DNA of 64,000 nt from Pseudomonas sp. PDM14. Lineage in GTDB: Bacteria > Pseudomonadota > Gammaproteobacteria > Pseudomonadales > Pseudomonadaceae. Of the stretch, positions 35,480 through 45,021 are shown piece after piece (position 1 is the first letter of the stretch; the number at the start of each line of letters is the position of its first letter). The stretch is from assembly GCF_014851905.1 (NCBI RefSeq), contig NZ_JACVAQ010000002.1, forward strand, positions 434,001 to 498,000, in the 5' to 3' direction. The notes under the pieces were generated by a model. The model was not told the DNA's origin. It made no database searches and saw only the letters and a list, made by a program, of their open reading frames with translations. The position numbers and the translations under genes were made by a program.

Positions 35480-38428
35480 ATGCACGCGAAAGCCAAGCCA
35501 CGGCAATTCCCGCTCCATGTCCATATCAGCGTGCTGTTCACCCTGCTGCTGGTCGGCACCGGCGTGGTGCTGGGCATCTTCAACTACCGGCAGACCAGCG
35601 CCATCATTCTCTCCAGCAGCGACCAGCTGTTCGGCCAGATGCGCAACGAAGTCGAGACCGACCTGTGCCATACCTACCAGCCGATCCGCCAGTTGCTCAG
35701 CCTGCTCGCCCTCAACGAGCGCAACCAGACCGCCGACGGTTACCAGCGCCTCGCCCTACTGCCGACCTTCGCCCAGGCACTGCGTGACAACCCCAAGCTG
35801 TCCTCGCTGTACCTGGGGTTCGAGGACGGTGACTTCTTCATGGTGCGGCCCCTGCGCACGCCGGCCCTCAAGCAGATGTTCGATGCCCCCGACAACGCCG
35901 CCTACCAGGTCTGGAGCATCGACCGCAGTGGCGCGGCGCGGCCGATTTCCGAGTCGCAGTACTTCGACGCCGACCTGCAGCTGATCAGCCGCCGGCAGAA
36001 CCTCAGCGAGCGCTACGACCCCCGCACCCGCCCCTGGTACAAGAGCGCGCTGGAAAATGGCGAGCAGATCACCACCGAGCCCTATGCCTTTTTCTCCACC
36101 GGCGATGTCGGCACTACCCTGGCGCGGATCAGCCAGGGCTCCACGGTGCTCGCCGCCGACCTGACCCTCGCCGAGCTGTCCGAGACCCTGGCCCGGCACC
36201 GCGTCACGCCATCGACCGAGGTGGTGCTTTACCGCCCCGATGGCCTGGCCGTCGCCTACCCGGACAGCAGCAAGCTGGTGGTGCGCAACGGCACCGTGCA
36301 CCTGACCAAGGTCGAGCAGCTCAGCCCGGCGCTGGGCGAACTGTTCGAGCGCGACCTGCAGCAGGACAAGCGCGGCGCCATGGAGCTGGCCAAGCGCCGT
36401 TGGCAGGTGTCCTACACCCAGCTCGATGAAGGCGGCCCGCAGGGGTTGCGCCTGGCCCTGCTGGCGCCGGAAGACGAGCTGCTGGCCGACGCCTACCGCA
36501 TTCGCTGGCAGGGCGCGGTACTCACCCTGGGCATCCTGCTGCTGTGCATCCCGCTCGGCTGGCTGATGTCGCGCCTGCTGGTCAAACCCTTGCGCGCGCT
36601 GGTCGGCGAGGCCGAGGCGATCCGCAGTTTCGACTTCTCACACCCACCCAGCGGTCGCTCACCCGTGCTGGAAATCGACCAGCTCGCCGTGGCGATGGGC
36701 AAGATGAAGGACACCATCGCCAGTTTCCTCGACATCACCGCCAGCCTTTCGGCGGAGACCCGCTTCGATGCCCTGCTGCGCCGCGTGCTACGCGAAACGG
36801 TGGAGCTCAGCGAAGCCGACGGCGGCCTGCTCTACCTGCGCGACGCCAGCAGTGGCGAGCTGCAGCCGCACGGCCTGTTCATCAACGCCGAACTGCACAA
36901 CCTCAGCGAACACCGCGTCCCCGCCTTCACCCGTGAGCAAGCCGACCTGCCGGCCTGGCTGGCGCAACCCGCCGGCGGCGGTGACAGCGTGGTGGTATCA
37001 CTCGGTTTCGATCAGGCCACCGGCTTCCAGAGCCTGCTGCACACCCTCGACAGCCCGCGCGTGCACCTGGTCAGCACCGGCCTGCACAACCGCCAGGGCG
37101 AAACCCTCGGCGTGCTGGTGCTGCTGCACCGCGACACCGGCGAGGACGATGACCTGAAGATGCTGCGCCCCGAGCGCATCGCCTATGTCGAAGCCGTTTC
37201 CGGCGTCGCCGCGCTGTGCATCGAAAGCCAGCGCCTGCTGGAGCAGCAGAAGCGCCTGCTCGACGCCTTCATCCAGCTCATCGCCGGCGCCATCGATGCC
37301 AAGAGCCCCTACACCGGCGGTCACTGCCAGCGCGTACCGGAGCTGGCGCTGATGCTCGCCCGTGCCGCGGCCGACAGTAACGAAGCGCCCTTCCAGAGCT
37401 ATCAGCCAACGGACGAGGACTGGGAAACACTGCACATCGCCGCCTGGCTGCACGACTGCGGCAAGGTCACTACACCCGAGTACGTGGTCGACAAAGCGAC
37501 CAAGCTGGAAACCATCCACGACCGCATCCATGAAATCCGCATGCGTTTCGAAGTGCTCAAGCGCGATGCCTGGGTCGATTACTGGCAAGGCCGCGCCGAA
37601 GGGGGCGATGACGCCGCGTTGCGCAGCCTGCGCGAGGCGACCCTGGCTGCGCTGGACGACGAATTCGCCTTCGTCGCGCGCTGCAACCTCGGCGGCGAAG
37701 CCATGGCCGATGCCGACCTTGAACGCCTGCGCAGCATCGCCGGGCGCACCTGGACGCGTACCCTGGATGACCGCATCGGCGTGTCCTGGGAAGAGAACCA
37801 GCGCCAGGCGCGCACACCGGCAGCGCCCTTGCCGGTCGAGGAAGCGCTGCTTGCCGACAAGCCCGAACACCTGCTGGAGCGCCCGGCCAGCGAGCTGATC
37901 GCACCCGACAATCCCTGGGGCTTCCAGCTCGATGTCCCCGCGTACAAGCTCAACCGTGGCGAGCTGTACAACCTCGGCATCGGCCGCGGCACGCTGACCA
38001 ACGAGGAGCGCTTCATCATCAACGGGCATATGGTGCAGACCATTCGTATGCTCGACCACCTACCCTTCCCGCCGCACCTGGCCCAGGTCGCCGAGATCGC
38101 CGGCGGCCACCACGAGAAGATGGACGGCAGCGGCTACCCGAAACGCCTGACCCGCGAACAGATGAGCCTGCCGGCACGGATGATGGCGATCGCCGATATC
38201 TTCGAGGCACTCACTGCAGTCGACCGCCCCTACAAGAAGGGCAAGACCCTGACCGAGTCGCTGCAGATCATGGCCGGCATGTGCCGCGGCGCGCACATCG
38301 ACCCCGAGCTGTTCGGCCTGTTCGTGCGCAGCGGTATCTACCAGCAGTATGCCGAACGCTTCCTCAGGCCCGAGCAGATCGACACGGTGGACACCGCCGC
38401 GATCCTGGCCAAGGCCGGACTCGACTAG
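35480..38428 (+). CDS. Cache-HAMP-GAF-HD-GYP signalling protein with a ~160-residue insertion
   Basis: The 982-residue protein starts at ATG 35480 behind GGAGTGAGG. Two membrane helices (~18-38 and ~345-368) flank a periplasmic dCache-like domain with RTRPWYKSALENGE. HAMP (~370-420), GAF (~430-580) and a C-terminal HD-GYP domain follow. Catalytic positions are present: H615, H658-D659 (LHDCGKV), H850, H877-H878 and GSGYP near 884. The gap between HD and H850 is 192 residues where family members have about 30, so roughly 160 residues are inserted. c-di-GMP hydrolysis is likely but unproven. Confidence 0.9.
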   Translation: MHAKAKPRQFPLHVHISVLFTLLLVGTGVVLGIFNYRQTSAIILSSSDQLFGQMRNEVETDLCHTYQPIRQLLSLLALNERNQTADGYQRLALLPTFAQALRDNPKLSSLYLGFEDGDFFMVRPLRTPALKQMFDAPDNAAYQVWSIDRSGAARPISESQYFDADLQLISRRQNLSERYDPRTRPWYKSALENGEQITTEPYAFFSTGDVGTTLARISQGSTVLAADLTLAELSETLARHRVTPSTEVVLYRPDGLAVAYPDSSKLVVRNGTVHLTKVEQLSPALGELFERDLQQDKRGAMELAKRRWQVSYTQLDEGGPQGLRLALLAPEDELLADAYRIRWQGAVLTLGILLLCIPLGWLMSRLLVKPLRALVGEAEAIRSFDFSHPPSGRSPVLEIDQLAVAMGKMKDTIASFLDITASLSAETRFDALLRRVLRETVELSEADGGLLYLRDASSGELQPHGLFINAELHNLSEHRVPAFTREQADLPAWLAQPAGGGDSVVVSLGFDQATGFQSLLHTLDSPRVHLVSTGLHNRQGETLGVLVLLHRDTGEDDDLKMLRPERIAYVEAVSGVAALCIESQRLLEQQKRLLDAFIQLIAGAIDAKSPYTGGHCQRVPELALMLARAAADSNEAPFQSYQPTDEDWETLHIAAWLHDCGKVTTPEYVVDKATKLETIHDRIHEIRMRFEVLKRDAWVDYWQGRAEGGDDAALRSLREATLAALDDEFAFVARCNLGGEAMADADLERLRSIAGRTWTRTLDDRIGVSWEENQRQARTPAAPLPVEEALLADKPEHLLERPASELIAPDNPWGFQLDVPAYKLNRGELYNLGIGRGTLTNEERFIINGHMVQTIRMLDHLPFPPHLAQVAEIAGGHHEKMDGSGYPKRLTREQMSLPARMMAIADIFEALTAVDRPYKKGKTLTESLQIMAGMCRGAHIDPELFGLFVRSGIYQQYAERFLRPEQIDTVDTAAILAKAGLD

Positions 38429-38453
38429 CGCGACAGCTTTATTGCGGACATGA

Positions 38454-38479
38454 AAAAGCCCGGCCGAAGCCGGGCTTTT
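38454..38479. terminator. Bidirectional intrinsic terminator between the HD-GYP gene and yggL
   Basis: AAAAGCCCGGC pairs with GCCGGGCTTTT around CGAA. It serves both convergent genes. Confidence 0.9.
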
Positions 38480-38515
38480 CATGTATCCATGCCTCGACTG
38501 GAGTCGAGGGGAAAA

Positions 38516-38857
38516 TCAGGCCGGGTTGACGGCGTTTTCCGGATACCACACGTCCATCAGTGGGCTGAGGGTGAAGCTGCTCAGTTCGCTGCGGGCTTTC
38601 AGCCAGGCTTCCACCTGGGTGCGCTGTTCGGCGCTCATCGAGCCGCGCTTGCCGAGGCAGACGAAGCCGTAGTCGTCGCCGCCGACGTAGCCCAGGCCAT
38701 TGCCTTCTACGGCGTCGCGCAGGAACTGTTCAACGAAAGCGTCCATGTCCGCGTCGGACAGACCCTCGTTGAAATTCAGGGTCAGCTCGCAGCCCAGCTC
38801 CTGGAATTCGTCGACGCAGAGTTTCTTGCGCAGACGACGGGAACGGTTAGTGGCCAT
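38516..38857 (-). CDS. yggL: YggL family 50S ribosome-binding protein
   Basis: The 113-residue protein has the YggL/DUF469 pattern: NRSRRLRKKLCVDEFQELG, DADMDAFVEQFLRDAVEGNGL, and WLKARSELSSFTLSPLMDVWYPE. ATG 38857 follows GAGGAG and is clearly the start; the longer frame is compositionally odd. Family members bind the large ribosomal subunit. It is convergent with the HD-GYP gene and divergent from dacB. Confidence 0.92.
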   Translation of the reverse strand: MATNRSRRLRKKLCVDEFQELGCELTLNFNEGLSDADMDAFVEQFLRDAVEGNGLGYVGGDDYGFVCLGKRGSMSAEQRTQVEAWLKARSELSSFTLSPLMDVWYPENAVNPA

Positions 38858-39084
38858 GTAACACTCCTCAAAAACTCGACAGTAAATAACCGGCGGCACT
38901 TTAGCAGTTCGCCGCGTCCGCCGCTTGCCCGCAGACACCCGCGCGGGAAAAAACCGCCGCGCGGCGCCGCCTGGCGCCCCACCACGCTGGAGCTTGGGGC
39001 ATAATGCCCGCACTTTCAGATTCGCCGTACGACCTCGTCGAGGTCCTACATTTTTTCGCCCTCGTCTTTTTTCGGGCTCTGCCA

Positions 39085-40515
39085 ATGATCAAATCGCTTC
39101 GCTGCATCGCGCTCGCCACGCTTCTTCTGCCCCTGGCCCCCTCCGTTTCCGCTACCGTCAGCAACACCCTGCCCGCCAAGGTCCAGCAGGCCCTCAAGGC
39201 CAACAAGCTGGGCGGCAACAGCCTGTCGCTGATGGCCGTACCACTCAACGGCCCCGGCACCAGCATCATCTACAACGCCGATGTGTCGGTGAACCCGGCC
39301 TCGACCATGAAGCTGGTCACCACCTATGCCGCCCTGGAACTGCTCGGGCCCACACATCAGTGGCGCACAGAGTTCTACAGCGACGGCCCGCTGAAGAATG
39401 GCGTGCTCAACGGCAACCTCTTCCTCAAGGGTGGCGGCGATCCGAAACTGAACATGGAGAAACTCTGGCTGCTGATGCGTGACCTGCGCGCCAACGGCGT
39501 GGAGCGCGTCACCGGCGACCTGGTTCTGGACCGCAGCCACTTCAACCTGCCGCAACTACCGACCTTCAACGACGACGGCGGCGACAAGAACAAGCCATTT
39601 TTGGTCGGCCCCGACTCGCTCCTGGTCAACCTCAAGGCCGTGCGCATGATCACCCGCAACGAAGGCGGCAAGGTCAGTGTGCAGATGGACCCGCCGCTCG
39701 CCAACGTGCGCATCGACAACCAGATCAAGGCGCTGCCGGCGGCCAAGTGCCCAGGCTGGCCGGACGTGCGCTTCAACCCGGTGAGCCAGTTCGACGGCAC
39801 CACCCTGGTGGTCACCGGCAAGCTGGCCGACGGATGCAGCGGGCAGAGCTACCTGTCGCTGCTCGACCACCCGGCCTACACCGCCGGCGCGATCCGCGGC
39901 ATCTGGCAGGAACTGGGCGGCAGCATCGCCGGCAAGGACCGCCAGGCCGAAGTACCGAAGAGCGCCCGCCTGCTGGCCCGCGCCTACTCGCCAGACCTGG
40001 TCGAGGTCATCCGCGACATCAACAAGTACAGCAACAACACCATGGCCCGCCAGCTGTTCCTCAGCCTCGGCGAGACCTTCCGCGACAAGGCCGACCCGGA
40101 CGATGCCAAGGCCGCACAGCGAGTGATCCGCAGCTGGTTGGCGCGCAAGGGCATCACCGCGCCGCACCTGGTGATCGAGAATGGCTCGGGGTTGTCGCGT
40201 GACGAGCGCGTCAGCGTGCGCGAGATGTCAGCCATGCTCCAGGCCGCCTGGCAGGGCCCGTACGCCGCCGAGTTCATCGCCTCGATGCCGCTGGTGGGTA
40301 TGGACGGCACCATGCGCAAGCGCCTCAAACGCACGGGCATGGAAGGCCAGGGCCACATCAAGACCGGCACCCTGAACAACGTGCGCGCCATCGCCGGCTT
40401 CAGCCGTGACGCCAAGGGCACCACCTGGGCGGTGGTGGCGATTCTCAACGATCCGCGCCCGTGGGGCGCTTCCGCCGTGCTGGATCAGGTCCTGCTGGAC
40501 ATCTATCGCCGCTGA
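39085..40515 (+). CDS. dacB: D-alanyl-D-alanine carboxypeptidase/endopeptidase (PBP4)
   Basis: The 476-residue penicillin-binding protein has a signal peptide (LATLLLPLAPSVSA). Catalytic motifs are SxxK (S73-TMK76), SxN (S316-N-N318) and KTG (K426). The large insertion between SxxK and SxN is typical of PBP4/DacB. It trims or cleaves peptidoglycan peptides in the periplasm. ATG 39085 gives the signal peptide; upstream in-frame residues do not. Confidence 0.95.
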   Translation: MIKSLRCIALATLLLPLAPSVSATVSNTLPAKVQQALKANKLGGNSLSLMAVPLNGPGTSIIYNADVSVNPASTMKLVTTYAALELLGPTHQWRTEFYSDGPLKNGVLNGNLFLKGGGDPKLNMEKLWLLMRDLRANGVERVTGDLVLDRSHFNLPQLPTFNDDGGDKNKPFLVGPDSLLVNLKAVRMITRNEGGKVSVQMDPPLANVRIDNQIKALPAAKCPGWPDVRFNPVSQFDGTTLVVTGKLADGCSGQSYLSLLDHPAYTAGAIRGIWQELGGSIAGKDRQAEVPKSARLLARAYSPDLVEVIRDINKYSNNTMARQLFLSLGETFRDKADPDDAKAAQRVIRSWLARKGITAPHLVIENGSGLSRDERVSVREMSAMLQAAWQGPYAAEFIASMPLVGMDGTMRKRLKRTGMEGQGHIKTGTLNNVRAIAGFSRDAKGTTWAVVAILNDPRPWGASAVLDQVLLDIYRR

Positions 40516-40527
40516 CCGGCCTTGAGC

Positions 40528-40550
40528 AGGGAGCGGCCGCGCCGCTCCCT
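40528..40550. terminator. Perfect 10-bp hairpin between dacB and rlmL
   Basis: AGGGAGCGGC pairs with GCCGCTCCCT around three bases, and flanking GC/CTGC can extend it. There is no T-run. It fills the 43-bp convergent gap and may block read-through. Confidence 0.5.
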
Positions 40551-40558
40551 CTGCGCCA

Positions 40559-42790
40559 TCAACCGCGCGCGGTCAGACGCCAGGCGCGATGGATCTTCGG
40601 ATTGCGCGCGAAGTCCTGGTCGATGGTGCTGGCGCTGATTTCCTCTACCGCATAACGCGCACTCAAGCCCTCATCGAGCTGGAACTTGCGGAAGTTGTTG
40701 GAGAAATACAGCACGCCGTCGCGGGCCAGGCGATTCATCGCCAGGTCCAGCAGTTGCACGTGGTCACGCTGCACATCGAACACGCCCTCCATGCGCTTGG
40801 AGTTGGAGAAAGTCGGCGGGTCGATGAAGATCAGGTCGTACTCGCCACGGTCCTCTTCCAACCAGCCCATCACGTCGCCCTGCTCCAGACGGTTCTTGTC
40901 GGAGAAGCCGTTGAGCGACAGGTTGCGCCGCGCCCAGTCCAGGTAGGTTTTCGACAGGTCGACGCTGGTGGTGCTGCGCGCGCCGCCCTTGGCCGCATGC
41001 ACACTGGCCGTGGCGGTGTAGCAGTAGAGGTTGAGGAAGCGCTTGCCGGCCGCCTCGCGCTGGATACGCAGGCGCATCGGCCGGTGGTCGAGGAACAGGC
41101 CGGTATCCAGGTAATCGGTGAGGTTGACCAGCAGCTTGATGCCGCCTTCGTTGACTTCCATGAACTGGCCCTGGGCCGCCTGGCGCTCGTACTGCTTGGT
41201 GCCACTCTGGCGCTCGCGACGCTTGATCACCACCTTGTCCTGGGACACGCCAAGGGCCACGGGAATCGCCGCCAGGGCATCGAGCAGACGGGTCTGCGCC
41301 TTTTCCGGGTCGATCGAGCGTGGCGGTGCGTATTCCTGCACATGCACCCAGTCGTGGTACAGGTCGATGGCCAGGGCGTACTCGGGCATGTCGGCGTCAT
41401 ACAGACGGTAGCAATCGATGCCCTCACGGCGCGCCCATTTGCCCAGCAGCTTGAGGTTCTTCTGCAGGCGGTTGGCGAACATCTGCCCGCCTTCGGACAG
41501 CCGCGCGGCCTCGACCACCGGTGCGCTCGGCGCGGCCTTGCGCTCACCCGGACTGGCCTGCGCGGCCGCAGCGGCCTTCTGTTGCTGCTGAGTGCCGGAG
41601 CGGCGCTCACCGGTGACGAACTGGTCCGGCAGGATCTTGAACAGCAGCAGACGGCACGGCAGAGCGCCGTTCCAGAAGGCGTACTGCTTGTGGCTGCGCA
41701 GGCCCATGCGCTTGCCCAGTTCCGGCGCACCGGTGAACACCGCCGCTTCCCAGTTCAGGCAGGCCTGGCGCAGGCGCTCGCCGAGGTTCTGGTAGAGATA
41801 GAGCATGCTCGCCTCATCGCCCAGGCGCTCGCCATAAGGTGGGTTGCTGACCACCAGGCCGGTCTGGTTCTGGTCCGGGCGCGGCTCGAAGGTCGCCACT
41901 TCGCCCTGGTAGACCTTGATCCAATCACCCAGGCCGGCGCGCTCGATGTTGTTGCGTGCCGGCTGGATCAGCCGCGGGTCGGCCTCGTAGCCACGAATCC
42001 ACAACGGCGGGCGCGCCAGGCCGGCGTCGGCGCGGGCCTGGGCCTCGGCGTGCAGCTTGCTCCAGATCGCCGGCACATGCCCCAGCCAGCTGGAGAAGCC
42101 CCAGCGCTCTCGCTTGAGGTTGGGCGCCAGGTCCGCAGCGATCATCGCCGCCTCGACCAGGAAGGTACCGACACCGCACATCGGGTCCGCCAGGGCACCG
42201 CCCTCGGCAGCGATGCGCGGCCAACCGGCACGTAGCAGCACTGCCGCGGCGAGGTTTTCCTTGAGCGGCGCGGCGCCCTGCTGCAGGCGATAGCCGCGCT
42301 GGTGCAGGCTCTGCCCGGAAAGGTCGAGCGAGAGTACCGCCTCGCCCCGGTCCAGGCGCAGGTGAACGCGCAGGTCCGGGCTGATCTTGTCGATCGACGG
42401 GCGCGTGCCATCGGCCTGGCGCAGTTTGTCGACGATCGCATCCTTGACCTTCAAGGCGCCGAAGTGGGTGTTGTCGATGCCCGAACCATTGCCGCTGAAC
42501 TCCACCGCCAGACTGCCGGACGGCTCCAGGTGCTCGGCCCAGTCGACATCGAGCACGCCCTGGTACAGCGACTCGGCGTCCTGCACCGGGAAACGGCGCA
42601 GCACCAGTAGCACGCGGTTGGCCAGGCGCGACCAGAGACACAGGCGGTAGCCGGTTTCCAGGCTGCCAAAGCCGCGCACAGCGGCGGTCTGCTCGCGGAC
42701 CTCTTCCAGGCCGAGGCTGCCGGCCTCATCGACGAGCAGGCCTTCCAGGCTCTTCGGGCAGGTAAGGATCAGTTCATAACGGTCCGACAT
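40559..42790 (-). CDS. rlmL: Fused 23S rRNA methyltransferase RlmKL (m2G2445/m7G2069)
   Basis: The 743-residue bifunctional enzyme has an N-terminal THUMP domain (~45-155). The RlmL half has DPMCGVGTFLVEAA and the catalytic NPPYG near 315. An Ala/Gln-rich linker (~395-430) leads to the RlmK half with LNLYCYTATASVHAAKGGA and IDPPTFSNSKRM. It modifies 23S rRNA at two sites. The length matches the E. coli fusion closely. It is divergent from rmf. Confidence 0.95.
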   Translation of the reverse strand: MSDRYELILTCPKSLEGLLVDEAGSLGLEEVREQTAAVRGFGSLETGYRLCLWSRLANRVLLVLRRFPVQDAESLYQGVLDVDWAEHLEPSGSLAVEFSGNGSGIDNTHFGALKVKDAIVDKLRQADGTRPSIDKISPDLRVHLRLDRGEAVLSLDLSGQSLHQRGYRLQQGAAPLKENLAAAVLLRAGWPRIAAEGGALADPMCGVGTFLVEAAMIAADLAPNLKRERWGFSSWLGHVPAIWSKLHAEAQARADAGLARPPLWIRGYEADPRLIQPARNNIERAGLGDWIKVYQGEVATFEPRPDQNQTGLVVSNPPYGERLGDEASMLYLYQNLGERLRQACLNWEAAVFTGAPELGKRMGLRSHKQYAFWNGALPCRLLLFKILPDQFVTGERRSGTQQQQKAAAAAQASPGERKAAPSAPVVEAARLSEGGQMFANRLQKNLKLLGKWARREGIDCYRLYDADMPEYALAIDLYHDWVHVQEYAPPRSIDPEKAQTRLLDALAAIPVALGVSQDKVVIKRRERQSGTKQYERQAAQGQFMEVNEGGIKLLVNLTDYLDTGLFLDHRPMRLRIQREAAGKRFLNLYCYTATASVHAAKGGARSTTSVDLSKTYLDWARRNLSLNGFSDKNRLEQGDVMGWLEEDRGEYDLIFIDPPTFSNSKRMEGVFDVQRDHVQLLDLAMNRLARDGVLYFSNNFRKFQLDEGLSARYAVEEISASTIDQDFARNPKIHRAWRLTARG

Positions 42791-43195
42791 GTGTCACCCA
42801 GTCAAATAGCGGCGGCTTGCTAGCCAAAATATGTGACAGAAAGTCGCGCGGCGACCCTTCGTCGAAAAAATAACCTGTCCAGTCGCGACTCGTTCGCAAT
42901 GGCAAAAGGCCTCTGTACAAGTCTCAGACTCCCGTATGCCGGGGGCTCTGCGTGAACGTAGAAAAAAATAGGTGGAACCTTATGGCCTACACCCCAATTG
43001 CGTTACGTGCTTATGACAAAACGATCATTCACACGCCCCGATGCATTCGATAGAAATCTACTCAGGCCGACATCGCAATGATGTTCGGCAGGCAGTCCGC
43101 CACGCCGGCAGCGGACTCCAACGGCAGATCGTTTCTGCCTGGTCCCGACAGCGGACCCACAGGACATAACAGTCAACAAGTGAGGGCAACACCCT
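42791..43195 (+). promoter_or_regulatory. Structured leader/upstream region of rmf
   Basis: About 400 bases separate rlmL and rmf. The last 110 bases before rmf can form three hairpins: AGTCCGC/GCGGACT (43094-43117), GGCAGA/TCTGCC (43123-43139) and GGTCC/GGACC (43141-43157). A conserved structured RNA, the rmf RNA motif, is known upstream of rmf in Pseudomonas, and this region is where it should lie. I have not aligned it to that motif. GTGAGGG supplies the ribosome-binding site. Confidence 0.6.
42982..43053 (+). CDS. Possible 23-residue leader ORF upstream of rmf
   Basis: ATG 42982 follows AGGTGG by six bases and opens a 23-codon frame (MAYTPIALRAYDKTIIH... ending at TAG 43051). The good ribosome-binding site and location in the rmf leader make translation plausible. 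The peptide shows no family resemblance. Confidence 0.35.
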   Translation: MAYTPIALRAYDKTIIHTPRCIR

Positions 43196-43411
43196 ATGAG
43201 AAGACTTAAGCGTGATCCTTTGGAAAGAGCTTTTTTGCGCGGCTATCAGCACGGCGTTCACGGCAAATCTCGCGACATGTGTCCATTCACCATTGCATCC
43301 ACACGCCAGGCCTGGATCAACGGTTGGCGCGAGGGGCGTGGTGACAACTGGGACGGCCTGACCGGCACCGCCGGTATTCATCGACTCAACGAACTGCACG
43401 CCGTCGGCTGA
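43196..43411 (+). CDS. rmf: Ribosome modulation factor
   Basis: The 71-residue basic protein converts 70S ribosomes to inactive 100S dimers in stationary phase. RRLKRDPLERAFLRGYQHG and SRDMCPFTIASTRQAWINGWREGRGD are near-invariant RMF motifs. The C-terminal extension (LTGTAGIHRLNELHAVG) is as seen in pseudomonads. It is followed by its own terminator. Confidence 0.97.
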   Translation: MRRLKRDPLERAFLRGYQHGVHGKSRDMCPFTIASTRQAWINGWREGRGDNWDGLTGTAGIHRLNELHAVG

Positions 43412-43468
43412 ACTAGGATCACCCCGACTTCATCCAGACCGTCCCATCCGGGCGGTGGGCGCAAGCCC

Positions 43469-43488
43469 AGGGCTCCTCAGGGAGCCCT
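43469..43488 (+). terminator. Intrinsic terminator of rmf
   Basis: AGGGCTCC pairs with GGAGCCCT around TCAG, followed by TTTTATT. Confidence 0.92.
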
Positions 43489-43521
43489 TTTTATTGCCTT
43501 TCGGTTTTCCTCTCGCGCCAC

Positions 43522-44544
43522 TTAGCCCCGTGCAGCGGCGATGGCATCCACCGCCTCGTGGATCAGCGCCGGCCCGCGGTAGATAAACCCGGAATAGATC
43601 TGCACCAGGCTCGCACCGGCAGCGATCTTCTCGGCCGCATGCTGGCCTTCAGTAATGCCGCCAGCGGCAATGATCGGCAGACGGCCCTTGAGCTCACCCG
43701 CCAGCACCTTGACCGTGTGCGTGCTCTTCTCGCGCACTGGCGCACCGGACAGGCCACCGGCCTCATCGGCGAAGCGCAGGCCCTCGACGCCTTCGCGGCT
43801 CAGCGTGGTGTTGGTGGCGATCACCGCGTCCATGCCGGTTTCGACCAGCGCTGCCGCGACCTGCACGGTTTCCTCATCGGTCATGTCCGGGGCGATCTTG
43901 ATCGCCAGCGGTACGCGCTTGCCGTGCTGCGCGGCCAGGTCTTCCTGGCGCTGGCGCAGGGCTTCGAGCAGTTGCTTGAGCGAATCGCCGAACTGCAGGC
44001 TGCGCAAGCCGGGGGTGTTCGGCGAGCTGACGTTGACCGTGACATAGCTGGCGTGGGCGTAGACCTTGTCCAGGCAGATCAGGTAGTCGTCCACCGCGCG
44101 CTCGACCGGGGTATCGAAGTTCTTGCCGATGTTGATACCGAGGATCCCGCGGTATTTGGCCGCCTGGACCCGGCTCAGCAGGTGCTCGACGCCGTGGTTG
44201 TTGAAGCCCATGCGATTGATGATCGCGGTGGCTTCCGGCAGGCGGAACAGGCGCGGCTTGGGGTTGCCCGGTTGCGGGCGTGGTGTCACGGTGCCAATCT
44301 CGACGAAACCGAAGCCGAGCTGGGCGAAGCCGTCGATCGCATCGCCATTCTTGTCCAGGCCAGCGGCCAGGCCCACCGGGTTGGGGAAATCCAGGCCCAT
44401 CACCTGCACCGGCAGCTTGGCCGGAGTCTTGCCGAGCAGGCCGTTGAGGCCCAGGCGGCCGCCGGCACCGATCAGGTCGATGGACAGCTCGTGGGAGGTT
44501 TCCGGGGACAGTTTGAACAGCAGGGCGCGGGCCACGTCATACAT
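43522..44544 (-). CDS. pyrD: Dihydroorotate dehydrogenase (quinone), class 2
   Basis: The 340-residue membrane-associated flavoenzyme oxidises dihydroorotate to orotate in pyrimidine synthesis. Class 2 features are the N-terminal helix ([20 protein letters not shown]), [33 protein letters not shown], and the active-site loop [15 protein letters not shown] with the catalytic Ser. ATG 44544 gives the normal start. It is monocistronic. Confidence 0.96.
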   Translation of the reverse strand: MYDVARALLFKLSPETSHELSIDLIGAGGRLGLNGLLGKTPAKLPVQVMGLDFPNPVGLAAGLDKNGDAIDGFAQLGFGFVEIGTVTPRPQPGNPKPRLFRLPEATAIINRMGFNNHGVEHLLSRVQAAKYRGILGINIGKNFDTPVERAVDDYLICLDKVYAHASYVTVNVSSPNTPGLRSLQFGDSLKQLLEALRQRQEDLAAQHGKRVPLAIKIAPDMTDEETVQVAAALVETGMDAVIATNTTLSREGVEGLRFADEAGGLSGAPVREKSTHTVKVLAGELKGRLPIIAAGGITEGQHAAEKIAAGASLVQIYSGFIYRGPALIHEAVDAIAAARG

Positions 44545-44661
44545 GGGCGATTGGGCTCGGTGATGAGTTGGGAAGCAGGCCGCGATTATAGCCGTCTGGA
44601 CTAGCCGGCGGCGAGGCAACAGCGTAATAAGGAGCCCGGGCGTCGCACCGCAGGCAGGCCG

Positions 44662-44883
44662 CTAGCGCAAACGGCGCAGTTCGAGCAGCTCGCCCGCTGC
44701 ACTGAACTCCAGCTCGAAGGTGCCGTGAATCCCCTCATGCTGCAGGAACGGCTTGAGGTGGTGGGCCGGCAAACTGACCTTGCGTCCGTCGCGACTCCAC
44801 AGCATCACCCGATTGGCACGGCCCTGATAAACCGCAAGAAACCGCTCTGCAGGCAAAGCGATATCCAGCACGAGGCTGGGCAT
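44662..44883 (-). CDS. DUF2835 family small protein
   Basis: The 73-residue protein fits DUF2835: LVLDIALPAERFLAVYQGRANRV, DGRKVSLPAHHLKPFL and a C-terminal GTFELEFSAAGELLELRRL. It is probably a small beta-rich protein of unknown function. ATG 44883 is preceded by a GAGG-like sequence; the longer frame has no conserved residues. Confidence 0.85.
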   Translation of the reverse strand: MPSLVLDIALPAERFLAVYQGRANRVMLWSRDGRKVSLPAHHLKPFLQHEGIHGTFELEFSAAGELLELRRLR

Positions 44884-45021
44884 GGAGGCTACCTCAACAA
44901 TGTTTGACCGGATTTTGCCATACGTCCTTCGACCGTCATACGCGGAATTAGTCCCTGCTAGTGCGCGCCAGGCGCGGCTCTGCCACACTGGCACAGACGT
45001 CCCTGGAGCACCTTGCGGGTC

